Shown here in pieces: positions 54,076 to 62,148 of a stretch of 64,000 nt of DNA; the first letter of the stretch is position 1, and each line of letters starts with the position of its first letter. The notes under the pieces are model-generated. The model was given only the letters and a program-made list of their open reading frames with translations. It was not told where the DNA came from and did no database searches. Source of the stretch: Pseudomonas putida (GTDB taxonomy: Bacteria > Pseudomonadota > Gammaproteobacteria > Pseudomonadales > Pseudomonadaceae); contig NZ_CP109603.1 of assembly GCF_025905425.1 (NCBI RefSeq), positions 1,524,001 through 1,588,000 of the forward strand, given 5' to 3'. A program made the translations under genes and the position numbers.

Positions 54076-55265
54076 GGGTGGATCTCCACGGTGGTTTCGC
54101 GGCTGGCCGCGCGTGGCGCACGCTCGCTGCGCTTGAGGGCGGCGGCGGTCGCCTGGGCGGTGCGTTTGGTCCAGATCAGCAGGCCGCTGAATACCATCAA
54201 GGTGAGGATCAGGCCGAAGAAGAACCAGATCAGCTTGATCGCCAGGCCGCCAAAGTCGCCGGTGTGCAAGGGGCGCATGGACTCGGTGACAAACTCCAGG
54301 GTGGAGCGGTCGCTAAGCAGGAACTGGCTGTCGACCTTGCTGGTGTACGGGTTGACCGAAGCGGTCTGGAACATCAGCGGATACCAGCCGCGCCCACCCA
54401 TTTCGACATGGCTGTAGGCCGTGGAGGGCAGCGAAATGAAGGCGATCTCAAGGCCCGGGATCGCCAACCCGGCAATGCGCGCGGCCTCGTCGATGTCGAT
54501 ACGCGGGGCCGGGCTGCCGTCTACCGTTTGCGGCACTTCTTCACGGGCGATCACCGGCACGATCGGTTCGGTGGAGATGCTGATATTGTTGTCGGACAGG
54601 ATGGCCTGGATCAGGAACCAGGTGCCGGTAATGGAAATGACCGCGATGAACCAGATCGACCAGACCCCGGCCAGGCGGTGCAGGTCACCCCAGAAAATAC
54701 GCGAGCCATGGCCGGTGCGTACTGGCTTGAAAAAGCCTTTCCAGAACTTCTTGTACACCACAAGGCCTGTGACCAGCGAAGCCAGCATTGGCAGGCCGAG
54801 AATAGAGACCAGGTACCAGCCCCAGCTGAAGCCACTGGTGAAGGGCACCAGCCACCAGCCATGCAAGGCACGGGTGAAGGCTTCGAAGTTGAAGTCCGGG
54901 CTCTTGCCCTGGATCGCCCCGGTGTAAGGGTTGACGTAGAGCGTCGGGGTGGTGCCGTCGGGGAAGGTGACGCCGGCGTTGAGGGCAAAGTGCGACCCGT
55001 CGGGCTGCCTCAACGAATGCACGATCATGTCGGGTTCGGCCTTGTGCAGGGCATCAAGCACTTGCTGGTAGCTCAGGCGTTCGGCATCGCCGTCCGGCTT
55101 GCTGGCGCGCACGTCCGGGTTGGCCAGCCAGACGATCTCCTGGCTGACCACGGCGAGCATGCCGGTAAAGCAGACGATCAGCACAAAGAACCAGATCGGT
55201 AGGGCGAGCCAGCTGTGGACCAGGAACCACAACTTGGATTTGGATTTTTTCGGTGATTTGGCCAT
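54072..55265 (-). CDS. fpvG: PepSY membrane protein, FpvG-like ferri-pyoverdine reductase
   Basis: 397 residues with four membrane helices (FLVHSWLALPIWFFVLIVCFTGMLAV near the start; LVSILGLPMLASLVTGLVVY; WFIAVISITGTWFLIQAIL; LIWFFFGLILTLMVFSGLLIW) and periplasmic PepSY domains, including PYTGAIQGKSPDFNFEAFTRALHGWW with its histidine. FpvG (PA2403) reduces Fe(III) in pyoverdine to release it. It starts the eight-gene set that matches fpvGHJK-fpvCDEF in order. It follows pvdA on the same strand with a 168-base gap. Confidence 0.85.
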   Translation of the reverse strand: MAKSPKKSKSKLWFLVHSWLALPIWFFVLIVCFTGMLAVVSQEIVWLANPDVRASKPDGDAERLSYQQVLDALHKAEPDMIVHSLRQPDGSHFALNAGVTFPDGTTPTLYVNPYTGAIQGKSPDFNFEAFTRALHGWWLVPFTSGFSWGWYLVSILGLPMLASLVTGLVVYKKFWKGFFKPVRTGHGSRIFWGDLHRLAGVWSIWFIAVISITGTWFLIQAILSDNNISISTEPIVPVIAREEVPQTVDGSPAPRIDIDEAARIAGLAIPGLEIAFISLPSTAYSHVEMGGRGWYPLMFQTASVNPYTSKVDSQFLLSDRSTLEFVTESMRPLHTGDFGGLAIKLIWFFFGLILTLMVFSGLLIWTKRTAQATAAALKRSERAPRAASRETTVEIHP

Positions 55266-55330
55266 CTGATCGTCTTCTGAAATGGGTGGTCGAGCTTATG
55301 CCCAACCAAGAGGGCTGCACCTATAAAGAC

Positions 55331-55349
55331 GAATGAGAATGGAAATCCT
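55331..55349 (-). promoter_or_regulatory. Candidate Fur-type site before fpvG
   Basis: GAATGAGAATGGAAATCCT contains AATGAGAAT, the first half of a classical Fur box, 66 bases before fpvG. No PvdS box was found in this 168-base gap, so iron control here is likely but its form is uncertain. Confidence 0.4.
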
Positions 55350-55433
55350 GCCGTTTTAAATGCAAGCAAATGTTTCAGAATGCGCAAGCCGGCCTGCGCG
55401 CGAGGCGTCAGGCCGGCTGGTAGAGGCGGGCAA

Positions 55434-56768
55434 TCAGGCGCGGGTCAAGGCCACGGCCGGCTGCGGGCGGCCGTTCAGGCGCGACAGGTCCTGGTACAGC
55501 GACTGGCCGATTTCGGCGGCGCGGGCGGGCAGCACCGAGAGCAAGGTATCGCTCAGGCCGTGGCTGTTCTCGCAGAAGCCTTGCAGGTAAACCGACGCCT
55601 GCAGGTCTGGGCTGGCCAGTACCCGGTAGTTGCGATCGACGCTGAAGTCGTCCAGGTAGCCTGCCAGCGGTGCCAGCAGGTCGCGGTGCGAGCGGCGCTC
55701 GTAGCCGGTGGCCAGGATCACCGCATCGTAGCGGTGGGTCTGCTGCTGGCCGGTAGCGAGGTCGCGCAGGGTCAGTTCGAGGCCTTCGCGGGTGGCCACC
55801 ACCGCTTCCACCTGGCGTCGGCACAGGACGTTATGGCGGAACTGGTGCGCAACCTTCTGGCGATAAAGGATGCCGTAGATGCGCTCGATCAGGTTCAGAT
55901 CGACCACCGAATAGTTGGTGTTGTGGTACTCGCCCAACAGCTTGCTGCGTTGATCGGCCGGCTCGTTGTAGACCAGGTCGGTGTAGCCCGGGGAGAAGAT
56001 CTCGTTGACGAACGGGCTGTCGTCGGCCGGTTTGAGTGCCGAACCGCGCAGGATCATGTCGACCTTGACCGATGGGTAGCTGTCGTTGAGGTCGATGAAT
56101 GCCTCGGCGGCGCTCTGACCAGAGCCGATCACCGCGATGCGCATCGGCTTGCCTTCGGTGCAGGGCAGCTTGTTCAGGCTGCTCAGGTATTGGGAGTGGT
56201 GGAAGACGCGCGGGTCATCCTTGAAAGCGCCGAACTTTTCCGGGATTTTCGGCGTGCCGCCGCTGCCGACCACCACCGAGCGGGTGCGACGGCTGTATTC
56301 GCGGCCTTGCTGATCGCGCGAGACCAAGCGCAGGTGCTCGACCCGGCCGGCGCTCACTTCCGGCTCGATGCGCACCACCTCCTCGCCATACACCGCCTGG
56401 GTGGCGAAGTGTTCGGCGGCCCAGCGCAGGTAGTCGTTGTACTCCAGGCGGCAGGGGTAGAAGGTGCCGAGGTTGATGAAGTCGGCCAGGCGCTGCTTCT
56501 GGTGCAGGTAATTGACGAAGCTGTAAGGGCTGGTCGGGTTGCGCAGGGAGACCAGGTCCTTGAGGAACGAAATCTGCAGCTCGCTCTGGGTGGCCAGGGT
56601 TTCGCCGTGCCAGCGGTAGTCTTTCTGCTTGTCGATGAACAGCGCGTCCAGGGCGTGGCCCTGGGACTGTGCGAGCTCTTCCAGGGCGATGGCCAAGGCC
56701 AGGTTGGAAGGACCGAAGCCCACGCCGATCAGATCTTTGATTGTTTCCTGGTTTGAGGACTGGCTCAT
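55434..56768 (-). CDS. pvdA: L-ornithine N5-monooxygenase, PvdA
   Basis: 444 residues from MSQSSNQETIKDLIGVG. FAD-binding GVGFGPSNLALAIALEELA, WHGETLATQSELQISFLKDLVSLRNP, NADPH-binding GSGQSAAEAFIDLNDSYP and ATGYERRSH are all as in P. aeruginosa PvdA, which hydroxylates ornithine with NADPH and oxygen for the hydroxamate ligands of pyoverdine. A PvdS-type promoter lies about 75 bases upstream. The long frame to 56834 is not used; the ATG at 56768 is in the expected place. It probably forms a transcription unit with the fpv-like genes downstream. Confidence 0.96.
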   Translation of the reverse strand: MSQSSNQETIKDLIGVGFGPSNLALAIALEELAQSQGHALDALFIDKQKDYRWHGETLATQSELQISFLKDLVSLRNPTSPYSFVNYLHQKQRLADFINLGTFYPCRLEYNDYLRWAAEHFATQAVYGEEVVRIEPEVSAGRVEHLRLVSRDQQGREYSRRTRSVVVGSGGTPKIPEKFGAFKDDPRVFHHSQYLSSLNKLPCTEGKPMRIAVIGSGQSAAEAFIDLNDSYPSVKVDMILRGSALKPADDSPFVNEIFSPGYTDLVYNEPADQRSKLLGEYHNTNYSVVDLNLIERIYGILYRQKVAHQFRHNVLCRRQVEAVVATREGLELTLRDLATGQQQTHRYDAVILATGYERRSHRDLLAPLAGYLDDFSVDRNYRVLASPDLQASVYLQGFCENSHGLSDTLLSVLPARAAEIGQSLYQDLSRLNGRPQPAVALTRA

Positions 56769-56842
56769 GGCTGCGATTCCCTGAATGGTCGAATGTGGAC
56801 GCCCGCCGGGGCTCCGGCTCCTGCGCAAGTACATGTGTTGGA

Positions 56843-56866
56843 ACGAGCCAAGCGGGGGGGAATTTA
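56843..56866 (-). promoter_or_regulatory. PvdS iron-starvation (IS) box of pvdA
   Basis: On the minus strand TAAAT, 16 bases (mostly a C run), then CGT: an exact match to the consensus TAAAT-N16-CGT. It lies 75 to 98 bases before the pvdA start. Promoters of this form are read by the extracytoplasmic sigma factor PvdS/PfrI, which is under Fur control. Confidence 0.85.
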
Positions 56867-56965
56867 CTGGTAGGGGTAGCGGGTTTTGTCGCCGCTGGTT
56901 AAAGAACTGCGGCAGGCGGCCGATAGGGGGTCAAGGCAGGGACTCACCTAAGGCAGGGAATCGGC

Positions 56966-57421
56966 ATGACAGCAATATCTTTGAGCAACCTACATATCAA
57001 TGGTGTGTCCGCCCAGGCGCTGAGCGCCACGGCAGCCGCTGAGCGCGAGCAGGCAAAACAGGCCGAGCAAAGCGAGAAAGGCGGGCCGGTGAGCATCAGC
57101 GGCGATACCTTTAAGGTTGGCGGTGGAGGCCAGGCGCAGCCCGCGCAGGGTGGCGAGAGCAGCGGCGAGTCGGCGGCTGTCCAGCAGTTGCGCGAAATGA
57201 TCAAAGAGCTGCAAAAGCAGCTGGCTGAAGAGCAGAAACAGCTGGCGGCTGTGATGGCGACGAAGATGGATGAGACAACCAAGGCTGCAGCGGTGAGCGC
57301 CAAGCAGGCGAGCATCGCCGCGCTTACCGGGCAAATCATGCAAGCGACTGCGCAGTTGCTCACAGCGTTGCAAGAAAGCGGTGGCAGCAGTGCGGGCGGG
57401 ATGGTCAGTACCCAGGCCTAG
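56966..57421 (+). CDS. Coiled-coil protein, FlxA-like, unknown function
   Basis: 151 residues from MTAISLSNLHINGVSAQ. The N-terminal third is low-complexity and glycine-rich (GGGGQAQPAQGGESSG); residues about 75-130 form a heptad coiled coil (QQLREMIKELQKQLAEEQKQLAAVM). There is no signal peptide or membrane segment. The shape recalls FlxA-type proteins, but the match is by appearance only. It starts in the gap divergent from pvdA, so it may be expressed independently of iron. Confidence 0.75.
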   Translation: MTAISLSNLHINGVSAQALSATAAAEREQAKQAEQSEKGGPVSISGDTFKVGGGGQAQPAQGGESSGESAAVQQLREMIKELQKQLAEEQKQLAAVMATKMDETTKAAAVSAKQASIAALTGQIMQATAQLLTALQESGGSSAGGMVSTQA

Positions 57422-57444
57422 CTGACCGGCGCTGTTTATTGACA

Positions 57445-57469
57445 TAGGAGCAGCACAAGGCTGCTCCTA
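57445..57469. terminator. Hairpin between convergent genes
   Basis: TAGGAGCAGC and GCTGCTCCTA form a perfect stem between the FlxA-like gene and pbpG. It carries the GGAGC ends of a REP fragment and may act as a bidirectional terminator. Confidence 0.6.
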
Positions 57470-57480
57470 CAAGCGCTGGC

Positions 57481-58419
57481 TTACTCGGCCGCCAGGCGCC
57501 CCTTGATCTGCCGGTCAGCCTTGTACTGCATGGCCACCGCCGGCGCCGGTTTGGCTGCCCCGGTTTCCAGCCACTGGCGCATGCGGCTGGCATCGGCGAA
57601 GTGGGTGTATTTGCCGAAGGCATCGAGGATCACCATGGCCACCGGGCGGTTGTCCATGCGGGTCAACAGCACCAGGCAATGGCCAGCCTCATTGGTGAAA
57701 CCGGTCTTGGTCAGTTTGATGTCCCAGTTGCTCTTGTTCACCAGGTGGTCGGTGTTACGGAAGCCCAAGGTGTAGTTGGGTTTGCGGAAGGCCACAGTCT
57801 TCTCACGCGTGGTCGACAGCTCGCTCAGCATCGGATACTTGCGCGACGCCATCAGCAGTTTGGACAGGTCGCGGGCGGAAGAGACGTTTTGCGTCGAGAG
57901 GCCAGTCGGCTCGACATAGCGGGTGTGCGCCATGCCCAGGCTGCGGGCCTTGGCGTTCATGGCCTTGATGAACGCCGGGTAACCGCCTGGGTAGTGGTTG
58001 GCCAAGGTGTTGGCCGCACGGTTCTCCGAAGACATCAAGGTGATCAGCAACGTCTCGCGGCGGTCCAGCTGGCTGCCCAGACGCACGCGCGAATACACGC
58101 CTTTCATCTCCGGGTTGTTGGCGATGGTCATGGTGAGCATTTCATTCATCGGCAACTTGGCGTCCAGTACCACCATCGCTGTCATCAGTTTGGTGACCGA
58201 TGCAATGGGTACCACGCGGTCGGCGTGGCTGGAATACAGCTCCTGATTGGTGTTCAGGTCGATCAACAGCGCGCTGCCGGAGGCCAGGTGCAGTTTGGCC
58301 GGGTCGCGTTGCACCTGGGCCGGGGGTTGTGCAGCAGCAGTCGACGGGAGGGTCGCGGTACCTGTGAGCAACAGCAGCAGGCTGAGGATGGACAGGGATG
58401 TTTTCACGTTGAGGCTCAC
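57481..58419 (-). CDS. pbpG: D-alanyl-D-alanine endopeptidase, PBP7
   Basis: 312 residues. A signal sequence ([17 protein letters not shown]) precedes a class S11 peptidase with the SxxK motif [10 protein letters not shown], SxN in [12 protein letters not shown] and KTG in [12 protein letters not shown]. The enzyme cuts D-Ala-meso-diaminopimelate cross-links and helps cell-wall growth. The start is a GTG at 58419, with a second GTG at 58407 that is closer to the signal sequence; the true one is uncertain. Confidence 0.93.
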   Translation of the reverse strand: MSLNVKTSLSILSLLLLLTGTATLPSTAAAQPPAQVQRDPAKLHLASGSALLIDLNTNQELYSSHADRVVPIASVTKLMTAMVVLDAKLPMNEMLTMTIANNPEMKGVYSRVRLGSQLDRRETLLITLMSSENRAANTLANHYPGGYPAFIKAMNAKARSLGMAHTRYVEPTGLSTQNVSSARDLSKLLMASRKYPMLSELSTTREKTVAFRKPNYTLGFRNTDHLVNKSNWDIKLTKTGFTNEAGHCLVLLTRMDNRPVAMVILDAFGKYTHFADASRMRQWLETGAAKPAPAVAMQYKADRQIKGRLAAE

Positions 58420-58586
58420 TAAAGGTTGGTATGTCGTTGGCTGTGCAAGGGTTTTCCCCCAAAAAACCGCTGCATTCTGGAGTATGGCTTAACAGCTGTC
58501 GATTGCTTGTTTAACCGACCTGTCGAAATGAAAAAAGCTTCATGCTGGATCGGTTCTCCAAGACCCACTCGTCGGATTGTGCGGAC

Positions 58587-58612
58587 AAAAAAGACCCGCC
58601 AAACGGCGGGCC
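58587..58612 (-). terminator. Rho-independent terminator after the small ORF at 58649
   Basis: On the minus strand GGCCCGCC-GTTT-GGCGGGTC followed by TTTTTT: an eight-base-pair GC-rich stem (one G-T pair at its foot) and a T-run, a textbook intrinsic terminator 36 bases after the stop at 58649. Confidence 0.9.
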
Positions 58613-58648
58613 AGAAGGGGCGTAGGGAGCAACGCACAACAAATACGG

Positions 58649-58831
58649 TCAAGCGACCAGGGTATCTGGCTGCAACTGATCGGCCAGGGCCTGGGCCGAG
58701 GCGCGAGTCATCAGTGGGCCGCTTACGGCTTCACCGTTGCGCATCAGGTACCAGCACGCCAGCAGGCCCTGCTGACGCAGTGAAGGGGGGACGGCGCTGC
58801 CGACAACGGACATGATCTGGAAAGTGGCCAT
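58649..58831 (-). CDS. Small conserved protein, 60 residues
   Basis: The ATG at 58831 has a perfect AGGAGGT ribosome binding site and the gene is followed by an intrinsic terminator, so it is a genuine small gene. The product, MATFQIMSVVGSAVPPSLRQ and onward, is soluble and ends in ADQLQPDTLVA; a WYLMRNG stretch lies in the middle. No domain is recognised. It is probably monocistronic. Confidence 0.78.
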   Translation of the reverse strand: MATFQIMSVVGSAVPPSLRQQGLLACWYLMRNGEAVSGPLMTRASAQALADQLQPDTLVA

Positions 58832-58925
58832 GGGGACCTCCTGTGAAACATGGCTCTACCTTACGCAGCAGCCTCAGCGGTTTGAAATCAATGTGCTCGA
58901 TAGTGCTCATTAGTTTTATCAACGA

Positions 58926-59273
58926 TCACCAGCGTGGCGGGCCGTAATACACCGGGGGCGGGCCGTAGTAGGTGCGATACCCTGGGGGTGGCGGGGCCGG
59001 CGCGTAATAGGGCTGGTAATACACCGGTGCGGGTGGCGGTTGCACATAGACCGGTGGTGGCGCGTAGTAGACGGGCTGACGCTCCACATAGACGGTGCGA
59101 TCGCGCCCGCCATAAACCGTTGCCCCCACGACGGCACCCACGACCGCCGCGCCAAACAGCGGGCCTGGGCCATACCAGCCTCCGCCACCACCATGGCCAC
59201 CATGGGCAGCAGCTTGTCCGCTGATGGCCAGGGCACCGACCAGCAGGGCGATTACGGGAATGTGACGGTTCAT
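58926..59273 (-). CDS. Proline/tyrosine-rich secreted protein
   Basis: 115 residues from MNRHIPVIALLVGALAISGQAAA, a normal signal peptide. The mature part is a glycine stretch (HGGHGGGGGWYGPGPL), a short hydrophobic glycine-zipper segment (GAAVVGAVVGATVYGG) and a tail of repeats of PPPVY/YYxPPP type. Such proteins are common in pseudomonad genomes as small envelope proteins of unknown role. GAGGA lies seven bases upstream of the ATG. A longer frame to 59519 runs through the divergent promoter region and is not used. Confidence 0.85.
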   Translation of the reverse strand: MNRHIPVIALLVGALAISGQAAAHGGHGGGGGWYGPGPLFGAAVVGAVVGATVYGGRDRTVYVERQPVYYAPPPVYVQPPPAPVYYQPYYAPAPPPPGYRTYYGPPPVYYGPPRW

Positions 59274-59436
59274 GAAAACGTCCTCGCAAGGCAGCCCCTC
59301 AGGTGGGGTCCTAATTACTATGACCGTTGTCTCTGTCAGCTGAGCACAGGGGAATGGTAAAGGTTGTGTAAGGGACGACCAGTGGTGGTGTCTGTTACGC
59401 TGCATAAACGGTTCAGTTCTGAAAACGGAGCAGGTT

Positions 59437-60258
59437 ATGTCGACAACTCCCAGCAAAGACACGGTGCTGTGCATTTCTCTGGCCGGGCGGCCCGGTACCT
59501 TCGGCGTGCGTTTCCACAACCACCTCTACCAGCAGTTGGGCCTGGACTTCTATTACAAGGCCATGAGCACTGACGATCTGCCCGCGGCGGTGGCAGGCAT
59601 TCGTGCCTTGGGTATTCGCGGGTGTGGGGTGTCGATGCCTTACAAGGAGGCCTGCATGGCCCTGGTCGACGAGGTTGACTCGTCCGCTGCGGCAATCGAG
59701 TCGGTCAACACGCTGGTCAATACCGCTGGCCATCTGAAGGCGTACAACACCGATTACCTGGCCGTGCGCCAATTGCTGGAACAGCATCGGGTGGCCCCGG
59801 CCACCGCCTTTGCCCTGCGCGGCAGTGGCGGCATGGCCAAGGCGGTTGCCAGCGCCTTGCGTGACGCGGGGTTCACCCAGGGCATGATCGTGGCGCGCAA
59901 TGAGCAGGCGGGGCGGCAATTGGCGGATGTCTGTGGTTATCGGTGGGTGGCCGAGCTCGGTGAGCTGTGCCCGCCGATGCTGGTGAACGTGACGCCGATC
60001 GGCATGGCGGGAGGGCCAGAGGCCAACGTGCTGGCGTTTTCCGAACACGCCATCGCAGCAGCCGAGCGGGTAATCGATGTGGTGGCGATGCCGGCGCAGA
60101 CGCCGTTGATTCGCCGCGCGCAGGCATTGGGCAAACCCGTAATCACGGGCCTGGAGGTGATTGCGTTGCAGGCGTTGGAACAGTTCGTGCTGTATACCGG
60201 CGTGCGGCCGACGCGGGGGCAGGTGGAGGCTGCGGTGGCTTATGCCCGGGATGTCTAG
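59437..60258 (+). CDS. Shikimate dehydrogenase-like protein (AroE paralogue)
   Basis: 273 residues. The shikimate-binding region GVSMPYKEACMALVDEV contains the catalytic lysine, NTDYLAVRQLL the aspartate, and the nucleotide-binding loop is LRGSGGMAKAVASALRDAG. The N-terminal part (SLAGRPGTFGVRFHNHLYQQLGLDFYYKA) departs from housekeeping AroE, which starts with a shorter strand and carries an SxS shikimate motif; here LAGRPG replaces it. It is thus probably a paralogue for quinate or another cyclic acid. Cytoplasmic, NAD(P)-dependent. Confidence 0.85.
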   Translation: MSTTPSKDTVLCISLAGRPGTFGVRFHNHLYQQLGLDFYYKAMSTDDLPAAVAGIRALGIRGCGVSMPYKEACMALVDEVDSSAAAIESVNTLVNTAGHLKAYNTDYLAVRQLLEQHRVAPATAFALRGSGGMAKAVASALRDAGFTQGMIVARNEQAGRQLADVCGYRWVAELGELCPPMLVNVTPIGMAGGPEANVLAFSEHAIAAAERVIDVVAMPAQTPLIRRAQALGKPVITGLEVIALQALEQFVLYTGVRPTRGQVEAAVAYARDV

Positions 60259-60265
60259 GTCGTCT

Positions 60266-60318
60266 TTACTGGCCTCTTCGCGGGGACCCCACTGCCCCTA
60301 GAAGCCGTGGGGTACACG
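60266..60318. repeat. Degenerate REP fragment
   Basis: CTTTACTGGCCTCTTCGCGGGGACCCC is one half of the REP motif seen elsewhere; the partner half is missing or altered (GCCGTGGGGTACACGC). It lies between convergent genes. Confidence 0.5.
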
Positions 60319-60341
60319 CAAAAGCCTAGTGCTGATGGAAA

Positions 60342-60584
60342 TCAGAACGCCTTGTGGCCCTTGTCCAGTTGTTCATCCACCAGCGCACGGCCATGGGCCA
60401 GCGACACGTGCTGGGCGTTCTCAAGGTCTGAGAAAAATGTCATCGGCATCGAGATACGCTTGCTGGTATGCCCTTCAGGATCGGTGATCAGGCACCCGGC
60501 GGCATAGGGCAGGGGGGAGTCGGGGTGGGGCATCACGCTGGCGGTGATCGTGTACTTGCGGTGTTCACAGTAAAGAGATTGCAT
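60342..60584 (-). CDS. Small conserved hypothetical protein, 80 residues
   Basis: From MQSLYCEHRKYTITASV. Soluble, no signal peptide; the sequence has a pair HRKYTITASVMPHPDSPLP then ITDPEGHTSKRIS and ends in DEQLDKGHKAF. No named domain. GAGGTAAGGACG lies before the ATG at 60584. It is isolated between the shikimate dehydrogenase-like gene and glyoxalase I. Confidence 0.72.
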   Translation of the reverse strand: MQSLYCEHRKYTITASVMPHPDSPLPYAAGCLITDPEGHTSKRISMPMTFFSDLENAQHVSLAHGRALVDEQLDKGHKAF

Positions 60585-60679
60585 CGTCCTTACCTCGCTG
60601 TGCTTATGAAACCGTTACTTTCATATACCACAGCAAGGGGCCGGGAGTTCCCGGCCCGACGAGCGCATAGCGTTGAGCT

Positions 60680-61207
60680 TCAGCCTTTGAGTTCGGTCGG
60701 CTGAATCACTTCGACCCAGTAACCGTCCGGGTCCTTGATGAAGGCCAGGTGATTCATGCGTCCATCCGCCAGGCGTTTCTGGAAGGGGACGTCGAGTGCT
60801 TCGAAGCGCGCGCAGGCTTCGCGCACGTCCGGTACCGAAATGCAGATATGGCCGAAACCACGCGGGTCGGTGTTGCCATTGTGGTAGGCAAAATCGGCGT
60901 CGTTTTCGGTGCCGTGGTTGTGGGTCAGCTCCAGTACACCTGGGATCGACTTCATCCACTGGTGACGCTCGGCATCATCGGCAGGAATCTGCGCCGGGTC
61001 GACCAGGGCCAGGAAGTACAGGCTGAAGGCGGCTTGCGGGAAGTCGCGCTTGTCTACCAGGCGAAAACCCAGCACGCGGGTGTAGAAGTCCAGCGACTTC
61101 TCGATGTCCTTGACCCGCAGCATGGTGTGGTTGAAAACGAATGTGGAGGTGGCGGCATCCGGCTGCGCGGTGACGCCAGGCAGGGTTTGCAGATCGTGCA
61201 GGCTCAT
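60680..61207 (-). CDS. gloA: Glyoxalase I (lactoylglutathione lyase), longer type
   Basis: 175 residues from MSLHDLQTLPGVTAQ. The metal ligands are His in VFNHTMLRVKD, Glu in VLELTHNHGTEND, His in GFGHICISVPD and Glu in YWVEVIQP. The length and the GTENDADFAYHNGN insertion place it in the longer branch that resembles the yeast/human and P. putida zinc-type enzymes rather than the short nickel-type of E. coli. It converts the methylglyoxal-glutathione adduct to S-lactoylglutathione. The start at 61207 is preferred over a longer frame; AGGAGTTCCC precedes it. Confidence 0.93.
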   Translation of the reverse strand: MSLHDLQTLPGVTAQPDAATSTFVFNHTMLRVKDIEKSLDFYTRVLGFRLVDKRDFPQAAFSLYFLALVDPAQIPADDAERHQWMKSIPGVLELTHNHGTENDADFAYHNGNTDPRGFGHICISVPDVREACARFEALDVPFQKRLADGRMNHLAFIKDPDGYWVEVIQPTELKG

Positions 61208-61295
61208 GGGAACTCCTGAGACGGGGCCGGGCGCGAGGCGCCGGCGAAACGGACAGGCTGGCCATGATACGGCAGTGAAGCGATTGCGCAAATGA

Positions 61296-61322
61296 AAGCG
61301 CCCTGCACGAGGCAGGGCGCTT
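61296..61322 (-). terminator. Stem-loop after the turB/mvaT-like gene
   Basis: AAGCGCCCTGC and GCAGGGCGCTT pair perfectly (11 base pairs) about 107 bases past the stop at 61429, followed on the minus strand by TCATTT. It may terminate transcription of the H-NS-type gene. Confidence 0.6.
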
Positions 61323-61428
61323 GAATAGAGGCCCGCATGTGCGGGCGCGTGGGGTCGCTAGTCCTTTAGCTGTCTCGATACTGAGCCAGCGCTTGTGAAA
61401 AAAGTGTGAAGCCCATGTGGACGTTTCA

Positions 61429-61788
61429 TCAGCGTACCCAACTTTCTACCGTGGCGGGGCCGTACTCTTCTTTCCAGGCCTTCAGCCCACGATGGTTGCC
61501 GCCTTTGGTTTCGATCAGTTCGCCGGTGTGTGGGTTTTCGTAAACCTTGACCACGCGCGGGCGCCGCTGTTGTTTGGGGGCTGTGCTGGTGGCACGGGTT
61601 GCAGCCTTGGGATCGAGGATGGCGATGATATCGCGCAGACCCTTGTCATAGCTTTTCATCAGGCCGACTAGTTTCTGCTCGAATTCGATTTCGCGTTTCA
61701 GGCCGGCATCCTTTTTCAGCGCTTCCAGTTGAGCCATTTGTTCCTGAAGCGCTTTTTCGGCAGCACGAAACTCTGCAAGTCTGGACAC
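61429..61788 (-). CDS. turB: MvaT/H-NS-family nucleoid protein, TurB-like
   Basis: 119 residues starting at the GTG at 61788 (GGAGTG six bases upstream): MSRLAEFRAAEKALQEQ. A coiled-coil dimerisation region occupies about residues 1-60, and the C-terminal DNA-binding part is KVYENPHTGELIETKGGNHRGLKAWKEEYGP, the AT-pincer GGNH motif of MvaT proteins. Such proteins coat AT-rich, often horizontally acquired DNA and silence it. It differs from the main P. aeruginosa MvaT N terminus (MSLINEYRATEEA) and is closer to the second P. putida paralogue, as far as I can judge from memory. Confidence 0.88.
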   Translation of the reverse strand: MSRLAEFRAAEKALQEQMAQLEALKKDAGLKREIEFEQKLVGLMKSYDKGLRDIIAILDPKAATRATSTAPKQQRRPRVVKVYENPHTGELIETKGGNHRGLKAWKEEYGPATVESWVR

Positions 61789-62148
61789 TGTAATCACTCC
61801 TGTACGTCTTTCGTGGCAGGGCGTGACGAACATTGAAGTAGAACAAAACGCCGGCCACGGGGGTGGGTTCCGCTGTTCGCTGATATCGAGTGTAGTCATT
61901 CGTTGCTACTGGGTAAACTGCAAACTTTTTATAAGTAAGCGCGGAACTTTACGCGTTTTTCGGGCGGTATTTTTTAGCGATTGCGAAGGCCGTGGCGTCT
62001 CGGTCTAGACCAAGGTCCAATAGCCCGTTGTAGAGCCTTTGCGCGATCATTTCAGATGATGCTTGGCCACTGTTCGAGCGTGTCGCAGTACCGCAGCAGG
62101 TGATTGCTGCAGGTTGTTTTTTGCCTTTCTTTCTGGATATTTCCACGC
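61789..62148. other. 360-base AT-richer intergenic region between turB and oprD genes
   Basis: It holds the divergent promoter space for the two genes. It is less GC-rich than the window average (CAAACTTTTTATAAGTAAGC and GGTATTTTTTAGCG). A ten-base palindrome GGTCTAGACC occurs at 62002-62011. I find no RNA gene or convincing ORF. The AT-rich stretch would be a plausible MvaT/TurB binding site (inference). Confidence 0.5.

Noticed and set aside
61949..62146. 65-codon minus-strand frame in the turB-oprD gap ending ATAFAIAKKYRPKNA
   Set aside because: It has an amphipathic look but no ribosome binding site and no known relatives that I recognise; it overlaps the likely promoter region.
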